Shown piece by piece: positions 33,153 through 40,964 of a stretch of 64,000 nt of DNA. The notes beneath the pieces are model-generated. The model did no database searches. It was not told the DNA's origin and saw nothing but the letters and a program-made list of their open reading frames with translations. The DNA is from an uncultured Prevotellaceae bacterium (GTDB lineage: Bacteria; Bacteroidota; Bacteroidia; Bacteroidales; Bacteroidaceae), in NCBI GenBank assembly GCA_902792635.1, contig CADBAG010000008.1:88231-152230 (forward strand), given 5' to 3'. The first letter of the stretch is position 1; every line of letters starts with the position of its first letter. The translations under genes were made by a program, and so were the position numbers.

Positions 33153-34019
33153 ATGAGTTTAGCAACGTTACATAATGCCATATATAATAATGTGAGGTCG
33201 GTGTTGTCTAAGAAATCATCGAAGGAACCTTTCCGCGTAGATCAGAAGTTTCCGATGCTTGAGGATGCACAGTTGGATATCGATGACCTCCATCTCTCCA
33301 TTGGCAATGCATCCATCCTCAAAGGTGTGACGACTCATATCCCAAAGAATCAGGTGACCTGTATCGTCGGTCCATCAGGCTGCGGCAAGTCGACGCTGCT
33401 GCGCACGATCAATAGACTCAACGATGGTACGGAAGGTTTGAAAATCGATGGTGAGATCCGGTTAGGCGGACAGAATATTCTCAATGCTAACGGTAAGGAA
33501 CTGACCGAACTCCGCCGCTATATCGGTCTCGTGCCTCAGCGCCCCTGTCCCCTGCCGATGAACATCTTCGACAATGTGGCTTACGGCTGCCGCATCCATG
33601 GCATCCATAACAAACGTAAACTGAACCTCATTGTGGAGCATTATCTCCAGTCGACCGGTCTGTGGGATGAGGTGAAGGATCGTCTTCATGACCCTGCTAC
33701 GGCACTCAGCGGCGGTCAGCAGCAACGTCTCTGTCTGGCACGGAGCTTGGCCGTGGAGCCCAACGTCATCCTTGCCGACGAGGCAACGAGTGCCCTCGAC
33801 CCACCGTCGAGCAAGAAGATAGAAGACCTCTTTACGAGTTTCAAGGGGCGTTACACCGTCATCATGGTGACTCACACCCTGCAGCAGGCCATGCGCATTG
33901 CCGACTATGTCATCTTCATGTATGAAGGCAAGATTATCGAGCAAGGCAAAGCCTACGACATCTTCCATAACCCGAAAGAACAGCTGACAAGCGACTATCT
34001 CTTCGGAACGTTCAGTTAG
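33153..34019 (+). CDS. pstB: Pst-type ABC transporter ATP-binding protein
   Basis: 288 residues from MSLATLHNAIYNN; the longer frame would start before the promoter. There is an N-terminal extension of about 40 residues compared with most PstB, then Walker A VGPSGCGKSTLL near residue 78, PLPMNIFDNVAYGCRIHGI (diagnostic for PstB), the signature ALSGGQQQRLCLARSL and Walker B VILADEATSALDP. It supplies ATP hydrolysis for PstC/PstA. It is 10 kb from pstSCA and on the other strand, near shared palindromes with the sulfur operon. Confidence 0.88.
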   Translation: MSLATLHNAIYNNVRSVLSKKSSKEPFRVDQKFPMLEDAQLDIDDLHLSIGNASILKGVTTHIPKNQVTCIVGPSGCGKSTLLRTINRLNDGTEGLKIDGEIRLGGQNILNANGKELTELRRYIGLVPQRPCPLPMNIFDNVAYGCRIHGIHNKRKLNLIVEHYLQSTGLWDEVKDRLHDPATALSGGQQQRLCLARSLAVEPNVILADEATSALDPPSSKKIEDLFTSFKGRYTVIMVTHTLQQAMRIADYVIFMYEGKIIEQGKAYDIFHNPKEQLTSDYLFGTFS

Positions 34020-34134
34020 GCCTCTCCCCGGCCCTCCCCCGTAGGGAGGGAGATGCCCCATTAAATCAACAACACAAAGCGTCCCCTGTCCGGTATCGCT
34101 CTCCCTCCCTACGGGGGAGGGCCGGGGAGAGGCC
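34019..34134. repeat. two inverted family B elements
   Basis: GCCTCTCCCCGGCCCTCCCC at 34020 and its inverse ending GGGCCGGGGAGAGGCC at 34134, each with CCCTCCCTACGGGGGAGGG type cores, form a long potential hairpin between pstB and the TonB receptor gene. Confidence 0.8.
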
Positions 34135-34147
34135 CAATATATCATTT

Positions 34148-36226
34148 ATGAAAGCATCATTATCCCTTGCATTTCTTTTTCTCCCCGCTCCTCTGTTGGC
34201 AGCGAATGCCGACGTGGAGAATAATAATACGGAGAAAGTCGATTCCACCATCACACTGGAAGGCGTCGTCATTCAGGATTTCCGCACCAACAAACACAAC
34301 CTCGTACCCGTCAGCGGCACTGTCGTCGGCAGAAACCAGATTGTGAACACTGAGACCAACAGCATCAAGGAACTGTCGGCCGTCATCCCTAACTTTTTCA
34401 TGCCCGACTATGGTCCCCGTACCACCGCTCCTATCTATATCCGCGGCGTGGGTATCAAGTCGGACGGCTCGGCAGCCGCTTTCTATGTCGACGGCGTGCC
34501 TTATTATGAGCCTATCACCTTTGAGACGGACCTGTCGGACATCGCCTCCATTGAGGTGCTGCGCGGCCCACAGGGTACACTCTTCGGACGCAACTCGCTC
34601 GGCGGTCTCATCAACATCCATACTCGGACACCATTCGATTGGCAAGGAACAAAACTGAACGTAGGTTACGGCAACTACAATGACTTCCGTACGTCGGGGT
34701 CGACGAGCTACCTGCTCAGCAAGACATTCGGCCTCACTGCCGGGGCTGCTTACCATCATGCCGGCGGTTACTTCAAAAACAAATACGACGGGAAGCACAC
34801 GGATCAGATGGACGAGACGGAGGAGCATGTCGGCTTCTACTGGCGACCTGCCGAGCGCTGGGCGCTAAGTCTCACGAGCCGACTGGCTTACAGCGACCAG
34901 GGAGGATATAGCTACTCGCCCTACGACACGGATACAAAGACACTGTCGGACATCAACTATAACCGGCCAAGCGGCTTCCGCCGACTGGTCTCAACGAGCG
35001 CCCTTGCGGCAGAATATACAGGTAATGGATTCACTCTGTCGAGCCACACTTCCTACCAATATCTCAAGAGCCACCAGTATGTGGACCAAGACTACACGGA
35101 GGCCGACAAGACCTACCTCTTAGGCGACCGTCATCAGAGCATGCTTTCGGAAGAACTGACTGCAAAGTCGAACAACAACAGTCGCTACCAATGGGTGACG
35201 GGTGTCTTCGGTCTCTATGAGCACACGAAGCGTGAGACACAGAACGAGAAACCTTCGGCACAGACGGGCACCAATGCCTACTATCACGAGCCGACATCCA
35301 GCGTCGCCGTCTACCATCAGAGCAGCTACAACGTGTGGCGTGGACTGTCGCTCGCTGCCGGACTGCGCTTCGACTATGAGCATACGCACAGCCGTTATAC
35401 ACGCTTCTCCTACAATGAGAAGACGGGGACGACCAAGCAGACCAACGACTTCGACAAGACACTCGACTCAAGACAGTTCACCCCAAAGTTTGCCGTGCAG
35501 TATCTGACCACCACCGGCAACAAATATTATGCAACGGTATCGCGTGGCTATAAGGCCGGAGGATTCAACCGAAGCATCGCCTCAGAGGATGAGCAGAAAT
35601 ATGATCCGGAGTATAGTTGGAACTATGAGGTGGGCACGCATCTGAACCTCATCGGTGACAAGCTGACCCTCGATGCCGACCTTTATTATATCGACTGGAA
35701 ACACATGCAGCTCACCTACACCTACGTAGGTATCGGTACAATCACGACGAATGCCGGGCATGCTGACAGTAAGGGTGCCGAACTGAGTCTCAATGCACGG
35801 CCCATTAAGGGACTGGACCTGAGTCTCAACTATGGCTACACCTATGCCCGCTTCTTGTCCTATCACAAGAGCGACAAGCTCGACTATACCGGTAACCGTC
35901 TGCCGATGGTACCGCAGAACACGCTCGGGTTCAATGCCAACTATACGAAGGAGCATCTCGGATGGCTCGACAAGCTGATGGTCAACTTCAATGTCAATGC
36001 TTTAGGCAATATCTACTGGGCAGAGAACAATGTCGTCAAGCAGCCGTTCTATGCTGTAGCCAATGCCAAGGTTGCTTTCACCAAGAGCCTTTTCACTTGG
36101 AGCATATGGGCGAAGAACCTAACCTCCACCGATTACCTTGCCAATGTCATGACTGTCTCGACGGGTACTTATGCCCAGAAAGGCAAGCCGTTCACCATCG
36201 GTACAACGCTCGGCATCACACTGTAA
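34148..36226 (+). CDS. TonB-dependent outer-membrane receptor
   Basis: 692 residues with signal peptide MKASLSLAFLFLPAPLLAA. A plug domain (residues 40-160) contains SIKELSAVIPNFFMPDYG, IYIRGVGIKSDG and VLRGPQGTLFGRNSLGGLINI, and a 22-strand barrel follows, ending TIGTTLGITL. The size and the absence of the carboxypeptidase-like N-domain of SusC set it apart from polysaccharide receptors and fit siderophore or metal-chelate receptors. The MFS gene 13 bp downstream supports siderophore uptake. The ligand is unknown. Confidence 0.88.
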   Translation: MKASLSLAFLFLPAPLLAANADVENNNTEKVDSTITLEGVVIQDFRTNKHNLVPVSGTVVGRNQIVNTETNSIKELSAVIPNFFMPDYGPRTTAPIYIRGVGIKSDGSAAAFYVDGVPYYEPITFETDLSDIASIEVLRGPQGTLFGRNSLGGLINIHTRTPFDWQGTKLNVGYGNYNDFRTSGSTSYLLSKTFGLTAGAAYHHAGGYFKNKYDGKHTDQMDETEEHVGFYWRPAERWALSLTSRLAYSDQGGYSYSPYDTDTKTLSDINYNRPSGFRRLVSTSALAAEYTGNGFTLSSHTSYQYLKSHQYVDQDYTEADKTYLLGDRHQSMLSEELTAKSNNNSRYQWVTGVFGLYEHTKRETQNEKPSAQTGTNAYYHEPTSSVAVYHQSSYNVWRGLSLAAGLRFDYEHTHSRYTRFSYNEKTGTTKQTNDFDKTLDSRQFTPKFAVQYLTTTGNKYYATVSRGYKAGGFNRSIASEDEQKYDPEYSWNYEVGTHLNLIGDKLTLDADLYYIDWKHMQLTYTYVGIGTITTNAGHADSKGAELSLNARPIKGLDLSLNYGYTYARFLSYHKSDKLDYTGNRLPMVPQNTLGFNANYTKEHLGWLDKLMVNFNVNALGNIYWAENNVVKQPFYAVANAKVAFTKSLFTWSIWAKNLTSTDYLANVMTVSTGTYAQKGKPFTIGTTLGITL

Positions 36227-36238
36227 GCATCGTCCATC

Positions 36239-37435
36239 ATGAACAACAAGATCATCAACCTCTCTACATTCTTCTGCCTCTACCTCGCCCGCGCCATCCC
36301 CGCCACCTTCATCATGACGGCCTTGCAGGTGACACTGAGACAACATGGCATCGGACTGGCGACGATCGGACTGCTGAGTCTGACACGACTGCCGTGGTCG
36401 ATCAAGTTTCTTTGGGCACCGCTCATCGACCGCCATTGCGTGACTGTCGGTGACTTCAAGAAACTGATCATCGCCACCGAGACGGTGTTTGCTGCAGCTA
36501 TCTTTCTCGTCGGCTTCTTGGATGTAGCCAAGAATCTGACGCTCATCGTGGCCCTCATCCTGCTCTCGACCTTCGCAGCCTCGGTGCAGAACGTGACGAG
36601 CGATACCCTTGCTGTGAATGCTTTCCAACGGGGCGACCACAGTGCCGTGACTTCGATGAAGTCGATGGGACGTTACACCGGCCGCCTTTTGGGCGGTGGC
36701 ATCCTTATCATGGTCCTGCACAAGTATGGCTGGCACACCGTCGTACCCGTCTTAGGCTTCTTCGCACTGCTTCTTATCTTGCCTATCGCTTTGGATAAAC
36801 ATATCAAGGTTGACGTAAGCAAGAAGAAGAAACGCGCCACAGTGTCCGACTTCTGGCATTTCTTCACACAGAAGCACATCCTGCCGCAAGTCATCTTCCT
36901 CTTCCTCTTCTTCGCTGGCTTCGACGGTATCATGTCGATGCTCAAGCCGTGGATGGTCGACATGGGATACAGCATGAAGCAGATAGGGCTCTACAACGGC
37001 ATCATCGGCACCTCGGTGGCCTTCGTCATGGCGGCTGTAGCCGGCCGGTGGGTGAAACGCATAGGCACGCGAGTGGCACAGCGCATCGTCGCCGTCCTCG
37101 CCATTTTTGTACCCACTTACTTCCTGTTCATCACTTACACACCCCCTACCCTATCCTTGGTGCTCATCGGCATCATCCTCATCCGCTTCGTGGAGGCTTG
37201 TGCTGCCGTGACGCTCTATACCACCGCCATGGACAGCGTGAGGCCCGGACGCGAAGGTACTGACTTCACTATCCAGCTCGTCCTCGTACATCTAAGTGGC
37301 GCCTTGACATCCGTGCTCAGTGGCGGCATCGGACAGTGGCTCGACTACCGTGGCCTGTGCCTCATCGAGCTCGGCATTGCTATCGTCAGCCTCGTGTATA
37401 TCTTCGGATACTATACAAGGATGGAAAGGGTATAG
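36239..37435 (+). CDS. MFS transporter, AmpG/RhtX-like, probable siderophore importer
   Basis: 398 residues with about 12 membrane helices. LYLARAIPATFIMTALQVTLRQ at the start, LSLTRLPWSIKFLWAPLIDRH near residue 45 and SDTLAVNAFQRGDH near 120 resemble the AmpG/RhtX-FptX branch of the major facilitator superfamily, which import muropeptides or siderophores. Being directly behind a TonB receptor gene, it is likely to move the same ligand across the inner membrane. AmpG-type muropeptide transport is the main alternative. Confidence 0.8.
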   Translation: MNNKIINLSTFFCLYLARAIPATFIMTALQVTLRQHGIGLATIGLLSLTRLPWSIKFLWAPLIDRHCVTVGDFKKLIIATETVFAAAIFLVGFLDVAKNLTLIVALILLSTFAASVQNVTSDTLAVNAFQRGDHSAVTSMKSMGRYTGRLLGGGILIMVLHKYGWHTVVPVLGFFALLLILPIALDKHIKVDVSKKKKRATVSDFWHFFTQKHILPQVIFLFLFFAGFDGIMSMLKPWMVDMGYSMKQIGLYNGIIGTSVAFVMAAVAGRWVKRIGTRVAQRIVAVLAIFVPTYFLFITYTPPTLSLVLIGIILIRFVEACAAVTLYTTAMDSVRPGREGTDFTIQLVLVHLSGALTSVLSGGIGQWLDYRGLCLIELGIAIVSLVYIFGYYTRMERV

Positions 37436-37481
37436 AAATGCCACAAGCGTTTACTAAAGCTGAAAATTTATCAACCTTTCC

Positions 37482-37513
37482 TTTGCCATATTGCCATGAA
37501 ATGCTTAAATTTG
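37482..37513 (+). promoter_or_regulatory. promoter: TTTG, 20 bp, TAAATTTG
   Basis: -33 TTTG at 37482-37485 and -7 TAAATTTG at 37506-37513, a textbook Bacteroidales promoter, 21 bp before the ATG of the fusion gene. Confidence 0.8.
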
Positions 37514-37534
37514 CCGAACGATTAATATCAATGT

Positions 37535-38851
37535 ATGAAACATAGAATTTTATTATCGCTCGTAGCCTTTATAGCTTTGTTACCATTGAAGGCTTTAGCA
37601 CAATTTGGTATCGTAAACGATGTCGACACTAAGTATGCTACCTCCTTGCCCAAAACCGGTGAGCAGGCTCCCGACTTCAAGATGAAGACTCTCGAAGGCA
37701 AGACTTTCAAACTCTCGAGCCTAAAGAAGAAAGTCATCATCCTCGATTTTTGGGCATCATGGTGCCCAGACTGTAGGGGTGATATGCCCGAGGTGAAACG
37801 TATCTATGAACGGTTTAAAGACAAGGCAGCGTTCGTAGGAGTCAGTTTCGATACCGACAAGGATGCATGGAAGAAGGCTGTAGAGAAATATGGCATCGGT
37901 TACACGCAAGTCTCTGAGTTGAAGAAAATGCGGGAGACCGAAATCTACAAGACGTACGGCATCAAATGGATTCCATCGTACATCATCGTGGGCGCCGACG
38001 GCAAGATTATCCTTAGCACGGTACTGACATGGAAATTGGAGAAAAAGCTTATGGAGCTGTTCTATGACAATCAGAAATGGGCAGAGACGACGAGCAACTT
38101 CTCGATACAGGGCAGTAAAGGCAAGTTGTCCGCACTGATGGTCAAACCAGCAGTGAAAGATGATCAGAAGATGGATGTTGCCATTGTTATGCATGGTTTC
38201 TCCGGCAACAAGAACGAGAGCCTGCTGAACGATATCTCACAGGAACTTATCAAGAAAGGTATCGCTTCGGTGCGCTTCGACTTTAACGGGCATGGACAAA
38301 GCGAAGGCAAGTTCGAGGATATGACTGTTCCGAACGAGATTGAGGATGCCAAATGTGTGTTCAGATACGTTCGTTCCCTGCCGTGGGTGAGAAATATCTT
38401 CCTTGTCGGGCACTCTCAGGGTGGTGTCGTGGCAAGCATGACAGCCGGAGAGCTCGGCACTGACTCTGTCAAGGCCGTTGTACTACTTGCTCCAGCTGCG
38501 GTGCTGCGTGAGGATGCTATCCGGGGAAACACCATGGGTGCTAATTTCGATCCTCTCGACCCGCCGGAGAAAGTGAAACTCTTCAACGGGCTCTATCTCG
38601 GAGGGACATACATCCGTTCTGCTTTCTCTCTGCCTATCTATGAGACCGCAGCAAAATATCAAGGCCCCGCAATGATGATCCATGGCAATGCCGATCATAT
38701 TGTGCCTTATACCTACAGTGAGCGTTACCATCATATCTGGCCCAACAGTCGCCTTGTCATCCTTGACCATTTCGATCATGGCTTCTCACAGAACCAGTGG
38801 CGTGCTGCCGAACTTGTCGCAGAGTTTTTAGGGACAGATCGACAGATATGA
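37535..38851 (+). CDS. secreted thioredoxin-like / alpha-beta hydrolase fusion
   Basis: 438 residues with signal peptide MKHRILLSLVAFIALLPLKALAQ. Residues 45-180 are a TlpA/ResA-type thioredoxin fold with IILDFWASWCPDCRGDMPEV (active site CPDC) and the cis-Pro segment KWIPSYIIVGADGKI. Residues 190-435 are an alpha/beta hydrolase: oxyanion HGFSGNKNES, nucleophile VGHSQGGVVAS, Asp in HGNADHIVPY and His in DHFDHGFS. The hydrolase half resembles cinnamoyl/feruloyl-esterase-like enzymes. Both active sites look intact. It probably works in the periplasm; substrate unknown. Confidence 0.88.
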   Translation: MKHRILLSLVAFIALLPLKALAQFGIVNDVDTKYATSLPKTGEQAPDFKMKTLEGKTFKLSSLKKKVIILDFWASWCPDCRGDMPEVKRIYERFKDKAAFVGVSFDTDKDAWKKAVEKYGIGYTQVSELKKMRETEIYKTYGIKWIPSYIIVGADGKIILSTVLTWKLEKKLMELFYDNQKWAETTSNFSIQGSKGKLSALMVKPAVKDDQKMDVAIVMHGFSGNKNESLLNDISQELIKKGIASVRFDFNGHGQSEGKFEDMTVPNEIEDAKCVFRYVRSLPWVRNIFLVGHSQGGVVASMTAGELGTDSVKAVVLLAPAAVLREDAIRGNTMGANFDPLDPPEKVKLFNGLYLGGTYIRSAFSLPIYETAAKYQGPAMMIHGNADHIVPYTYSERYHHIWPNSRLVILDHFDHGFSQNQWRAAELVAEFLGTDRQI

Positions 38852-38877
38852 TAAAGAAGCATTTAAGATAAATAAAA

Positions 38878-38917
38878 AAGCGTCCGAAGTGTTGACTCTC
38901 AACGACTTCGGACGCTT
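38878..38917 (-). terminator. tRNA-type terminator at the prophage boundary
   Basis: 13-bp perfect inverted repeat (AAGCGTCCGAAGT / ACTTCGGACGCTT). Only on the minus strand is it followed by a T-run (CTTTTTTATT). It starts 4 nt after a tRNA 3'-end remnant, the usual distance for a tRNA terminator. Confidence 0.8.
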
Positions 38918-38921
38918 AAAG

Positions 38922-38941
38922 TTGCGGAGGCAGGATTTTAA
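38922..38941 (-). other. probable prophage attL: tRNA 3'-end remnant
   Basis: On the minus strand the sequence reads TTAAAAT-CCTGC-CTCCGCA-A, matching T-loop, T-stem 3' strand, acceptor 3' strand and discriminator of a tRNA. The rest of the tRNA is missing to the right, where phage genes begin. This is the expected left junction of an element integrated in a tRNA 3' end, with the whole tRNA restored beyond the window. Confidence 0.6.
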
Positions 38942-39007
38942 CGAATTAGCGAAAGAATAAGGTAAAAAAACGTTGAAAACAGCTGCTGTGTCAACCTTTG
39001 CAATCAA

Positions 39008-39454
39008 CTATTTGCCGGTGTCCGACTTCTGTCCGAGTTGAAGTACCATGTCGAGCCTGTCTCCAAGCTCCTTGATGTAGCGACTTTGCTCTGCAAGTCG
39101 CTTATCTTTTTCTTCGATGACCATCTTAAGAGCCTTATTTTCAGCCCGAAGGTCAGCCATATCGACGTGAGCATTGGGAGAATTGTTCACGATACCTATT
39201 CCATTAATAGATGGAAAGTTCACACTGTTAGTGTCCGAGTTTTGGTATAGACTATCCATCGTTATGCCAAGGGCACGGCATAACTTCAACACCGTACTCG
39301 CTCTCACATCGGGCTTCTGTGTTATTTCCTTCACTATATCCCGATGTGTCTCTTTTCCATACACTTGCTTAGAAAGCTGCCGTGGAGTCATGCCGCGCTC
39401 CTTGAGCACGTCCATGATGTAGCCGATGTTAGGGCTGTCGAGTTCTAATGCCAT
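39008..39454 (-). CDS. phage repressor-like HTH protein with coiled coil
   Basis: 148 residues. The N-terminal 75 residues resemble an XRE-type HTH (MDVLKERGMTPRQLSKQVYGKE; STVLKLCRALGITMDSLYQ). Residues 100-140 form a Lys/Glu-rich coiled coil (ADLRAENKALKMVIEEKDKRLAEQ), probably for dimerisation. It is the leftmost phage gene and divergent from the early operon, the classic place of a lysogeny repressor. It may bind near 39490-39535. No peptidase domain for RecA-type self-cleavage is seen. Confidence 0.78.
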   Translation of the reverse strand: MALELDSPNIGYIMDVLKERGMTPRQLSKQVYGKETHRDIVKEITQKPDVRASTVLKLCRALGITMDSLYQNSDTNSVNFPSINGIGIVNNSPNAHVDMADLRAENKALKMVIEEKDKRLAEQSRYIKELGDRLDMVLQLGQKSDTGK

Positions 39455-39498
39455 AGCTCAAATGTTAAAATACCGCCATCAGAGGAAAATAATTCCCT

Positions 39499-39535
39499 CT
39501 AACGTTGGAAGTTTGATTTTTTAATTTTATCTTTG
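39499..39535 (+). promoter_or_regulatory. phage early rightward promoter with CTAACGTTGG
   Basis: CTAACGTTGG at 39499-39508 gives a -33 TTGG, 19 bp before -7 TATCTTTG at 39528-39535. The same motif at the same spacing stands at 53841-53877. It may be an operator overlapping the -33 box. Confidence 0.7.
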
Positions 39536-39561
39536 CAACAAATTTAGTAATAATTATTGTA

Positions 39562-39786
39562 ATGAACAAGAAAGATTTTAAAGAATTCGATGCTGTAAGC
39601 CTTAGGGATTACTACTCTTCACTGTCGAGATCTGAGAAGGGAAAGTTTCTCAGATACCTTGTTGGGGAGATGGGATTAGGCTACAATTCAATGGTGGTCA
39701 AGTTCAATGATCATGGTAGTTTCACCAAGTCTGATGAGGTGCTCATCAACTTGGCGATAAAGAACGAAGAGCTATGGAGGGTATAG
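39562..39786 (+). CDS. small phage early protein, unknown
   Basis: 74 residues (MNKKDFKEFDAVSLRDYYSSLSRSEKGKF), mostly helical, basic in the first half, no recognised domain. It is the first gene after the early promoter and divergent from the repressor, a position often held by an antirepressor or Cro-like protein, but no HTH is evident. It overlaps the next gene by 13 bp. Confidence 0.7.
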   Translation: MNKKDFKEFDAVSLRDYYSSLSRSEKGKFLRYLVGEMGLGYNSMVVKFNDHGSFTKSDEVLINLAIKNEELWRV

Positions 39787-40304
39787 AGTTTTACACCAGT
39801 CCTGAAGGACAGGTTTACTATCGTAAAGACGGGCAGGATGCCAAGCGGCTGACAAAATTCTCAACGGATATTGTCAGTAAGGTGGTGACATTGGTGCGCA
39901 ACCGTTTCCCGGAATGCTATTCGCGTCTGGCCATTCTCTATAAGAAGAATGCCACGCAGATGGTGGACCGGTTTGTGCGCTGCAACTTTGGTGAGCACGA
40001 CCTGCTTACCAAGGATATCGAGGAAGACATCATGCACTTCGAGGAAGTGCGCTGTCCTCTGCGTGGCATCTGCAAGGATGAGCATGTCATCTGCAAGCCC
40101 AAGAGCCTGTTTCATCTCTCCAAGGGAGAGCAGGAAGTGGTGAAACTCTATCTCAACGGCAGCACACTGGACCATATTGCCGAGCAGCTGCATAAGAACA
40201 GGAACACGGTGAAATCGCAACTTCTGCGAGTCCGAGACAAGCTCGGAGTTAAGAACTGCCGCGAGATCATCCGGGTAATGCGCATGGGAGGGTATATGTT
40301 ATGA
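39774..40304 (+). CDS. phage transcription regulator with LuxR-type HTH and Cys cluster
   Basis: 176 residues. The C-terminal 65 residues are a GerE/LuxR-type HTH (LSKGEQEVVKLYLNGSTLDHIAEQLHKNRNTVKSQLLRVRDKLGV). Before it, VRCPLRGICKDEHVICKPKS has three closely spaced Cys that may bind metal. The N-terminus (EFYTSPEGQVYYRKDGQDAKRL) is phage specific. Similar proteins occur early in other Bacteroidales prophages. It probably controls later phage genes. Overlaps on both sides (13 bp and ATGA) indicate one operon. Confidence 0.78.
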   Translation: MEGIEFYTSPEGQVYYRKDGQDAKRLTKFSTDIVSKVVTLVRNRFPECYSRLAILYKKNATQMVDRFVRCNFGEHDLLTKDIEEDIMHFEEVRCPLRGICKDEHVICKPKSLFHLSKGEQEVVKLYLNGSTLDHIAEQLHKNRNTVKSQLLRVRDKLGVKNCREIIRVMRMGGYML

Positions 40305-40420
40305 ACGAACAGTGCCAGACCTGCGCCCATGGGCGCAACTGCATCAACGGCAGGTGGTGTGAAAAGTTAAGGAAATACGTTCAATACGACAAAAAACCTT
40401 TATGTGAAGATGGAAATTAA
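40301..40420 (+). CDS. 39-residue Cys-rich phage protein
   Basis: Short frame starting MNEQCQTCAHGRNCING, with Cys at residues 5, 8, 14, 20 and 35, a possible zinc knuckle. The start overlaps the preceding stop (ATGA) and the end overlaps the next start, as in the rest of this dense operon, which supports it as real despite its size. Confidence 0.6.
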   Translation: MNEQCQTCAHGRNCINGRWCEKLRKYVQYDKKPLCEDGN

Positions 40421-40577
40421 AGTTGGCAAGAAAGGAAAAATCATTCTGAAAGCTGAAGATGGTGAATTTATAAGGATTGTCCCTAAGCATTTGCCATCAT
40501 TCAGAAAAAGTACATACGAAATTTCATGTGATGAGTTCGAAGTAGAAATAGAAACCATAAAAAATATAAAGAAATGA
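40410..40577 (+). CDS. 55-residue phage protein, unknown
   Basis: MEIKVGKKGKIILKAEDGEF..., a basic and beta-rich small protein. It overlaps its upstream neighbour by 11 bp and the downstream start by ATGA. No family is recognised; the overlaps and A-rich start context support translation. Confidence 0.55.
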   Translation: MEIKVGKKGKIILKAEDGEFIRIVPKHLPSFRKSTYEISCDEFEVEIETIKNIKK

Positions 40578-40909
40578 CAATCAAGGAAATGGAAATACAG
40601 ATCGACCGCCTCGGTCTGGAGGAACTTGAAGTGAGACTCTGGAAGGGTAATCAGGTGGATGTTTTTATCTGTGCGATAAAGGACGATGAGGAAGGCGAGT
40701 TTGATGATGAGAACCAACATAGAGGCAACATAGTTGTCTTCGACGGCCATGGCAAGTGTTATGAGACAACACCACTTGCCCTTTGGACCAAGGGAGATGA
40801 ATTTGAAATGACTTACGCGCATGGGATTGACGATGACTTGCCAGAAACTATCAATGGATATGATTTAGAAAGAATTCCGGAACGCGACCTCGAAGACCTG
40901 TCGGCGTAA
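40574..40909 (+). CDS. acidic phage protein, unknown
   Basis: 111 residues, strongly acidic (about a quarter Asp/Glu), starting MTIKEMEIQIDRLGLEELEVRLW and ending ERDLEDLSA. No domain is recognised. DNA-mimic or single-strand-binding accessory roles are possible for acidic phage proteins but there is no direct sign. Last gene of the early operon before the primase. Confidence 0.65.
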   Translation: MTIKEMEIQIDRLGLEELEVRLWKGNQVDVFICAIKDDEEGEFDDENQHRGNIVVFDGHGKCYETTPLALWTKGDEFEMTYAHGIDDDLPETINGYDLERIPERDLEDLSA

Positions 40910-40964
40910 GTATTTGCCGCCATAAGTGCGGTTAGCTATTTTTGTAGCGTAAAACGATAAGATT

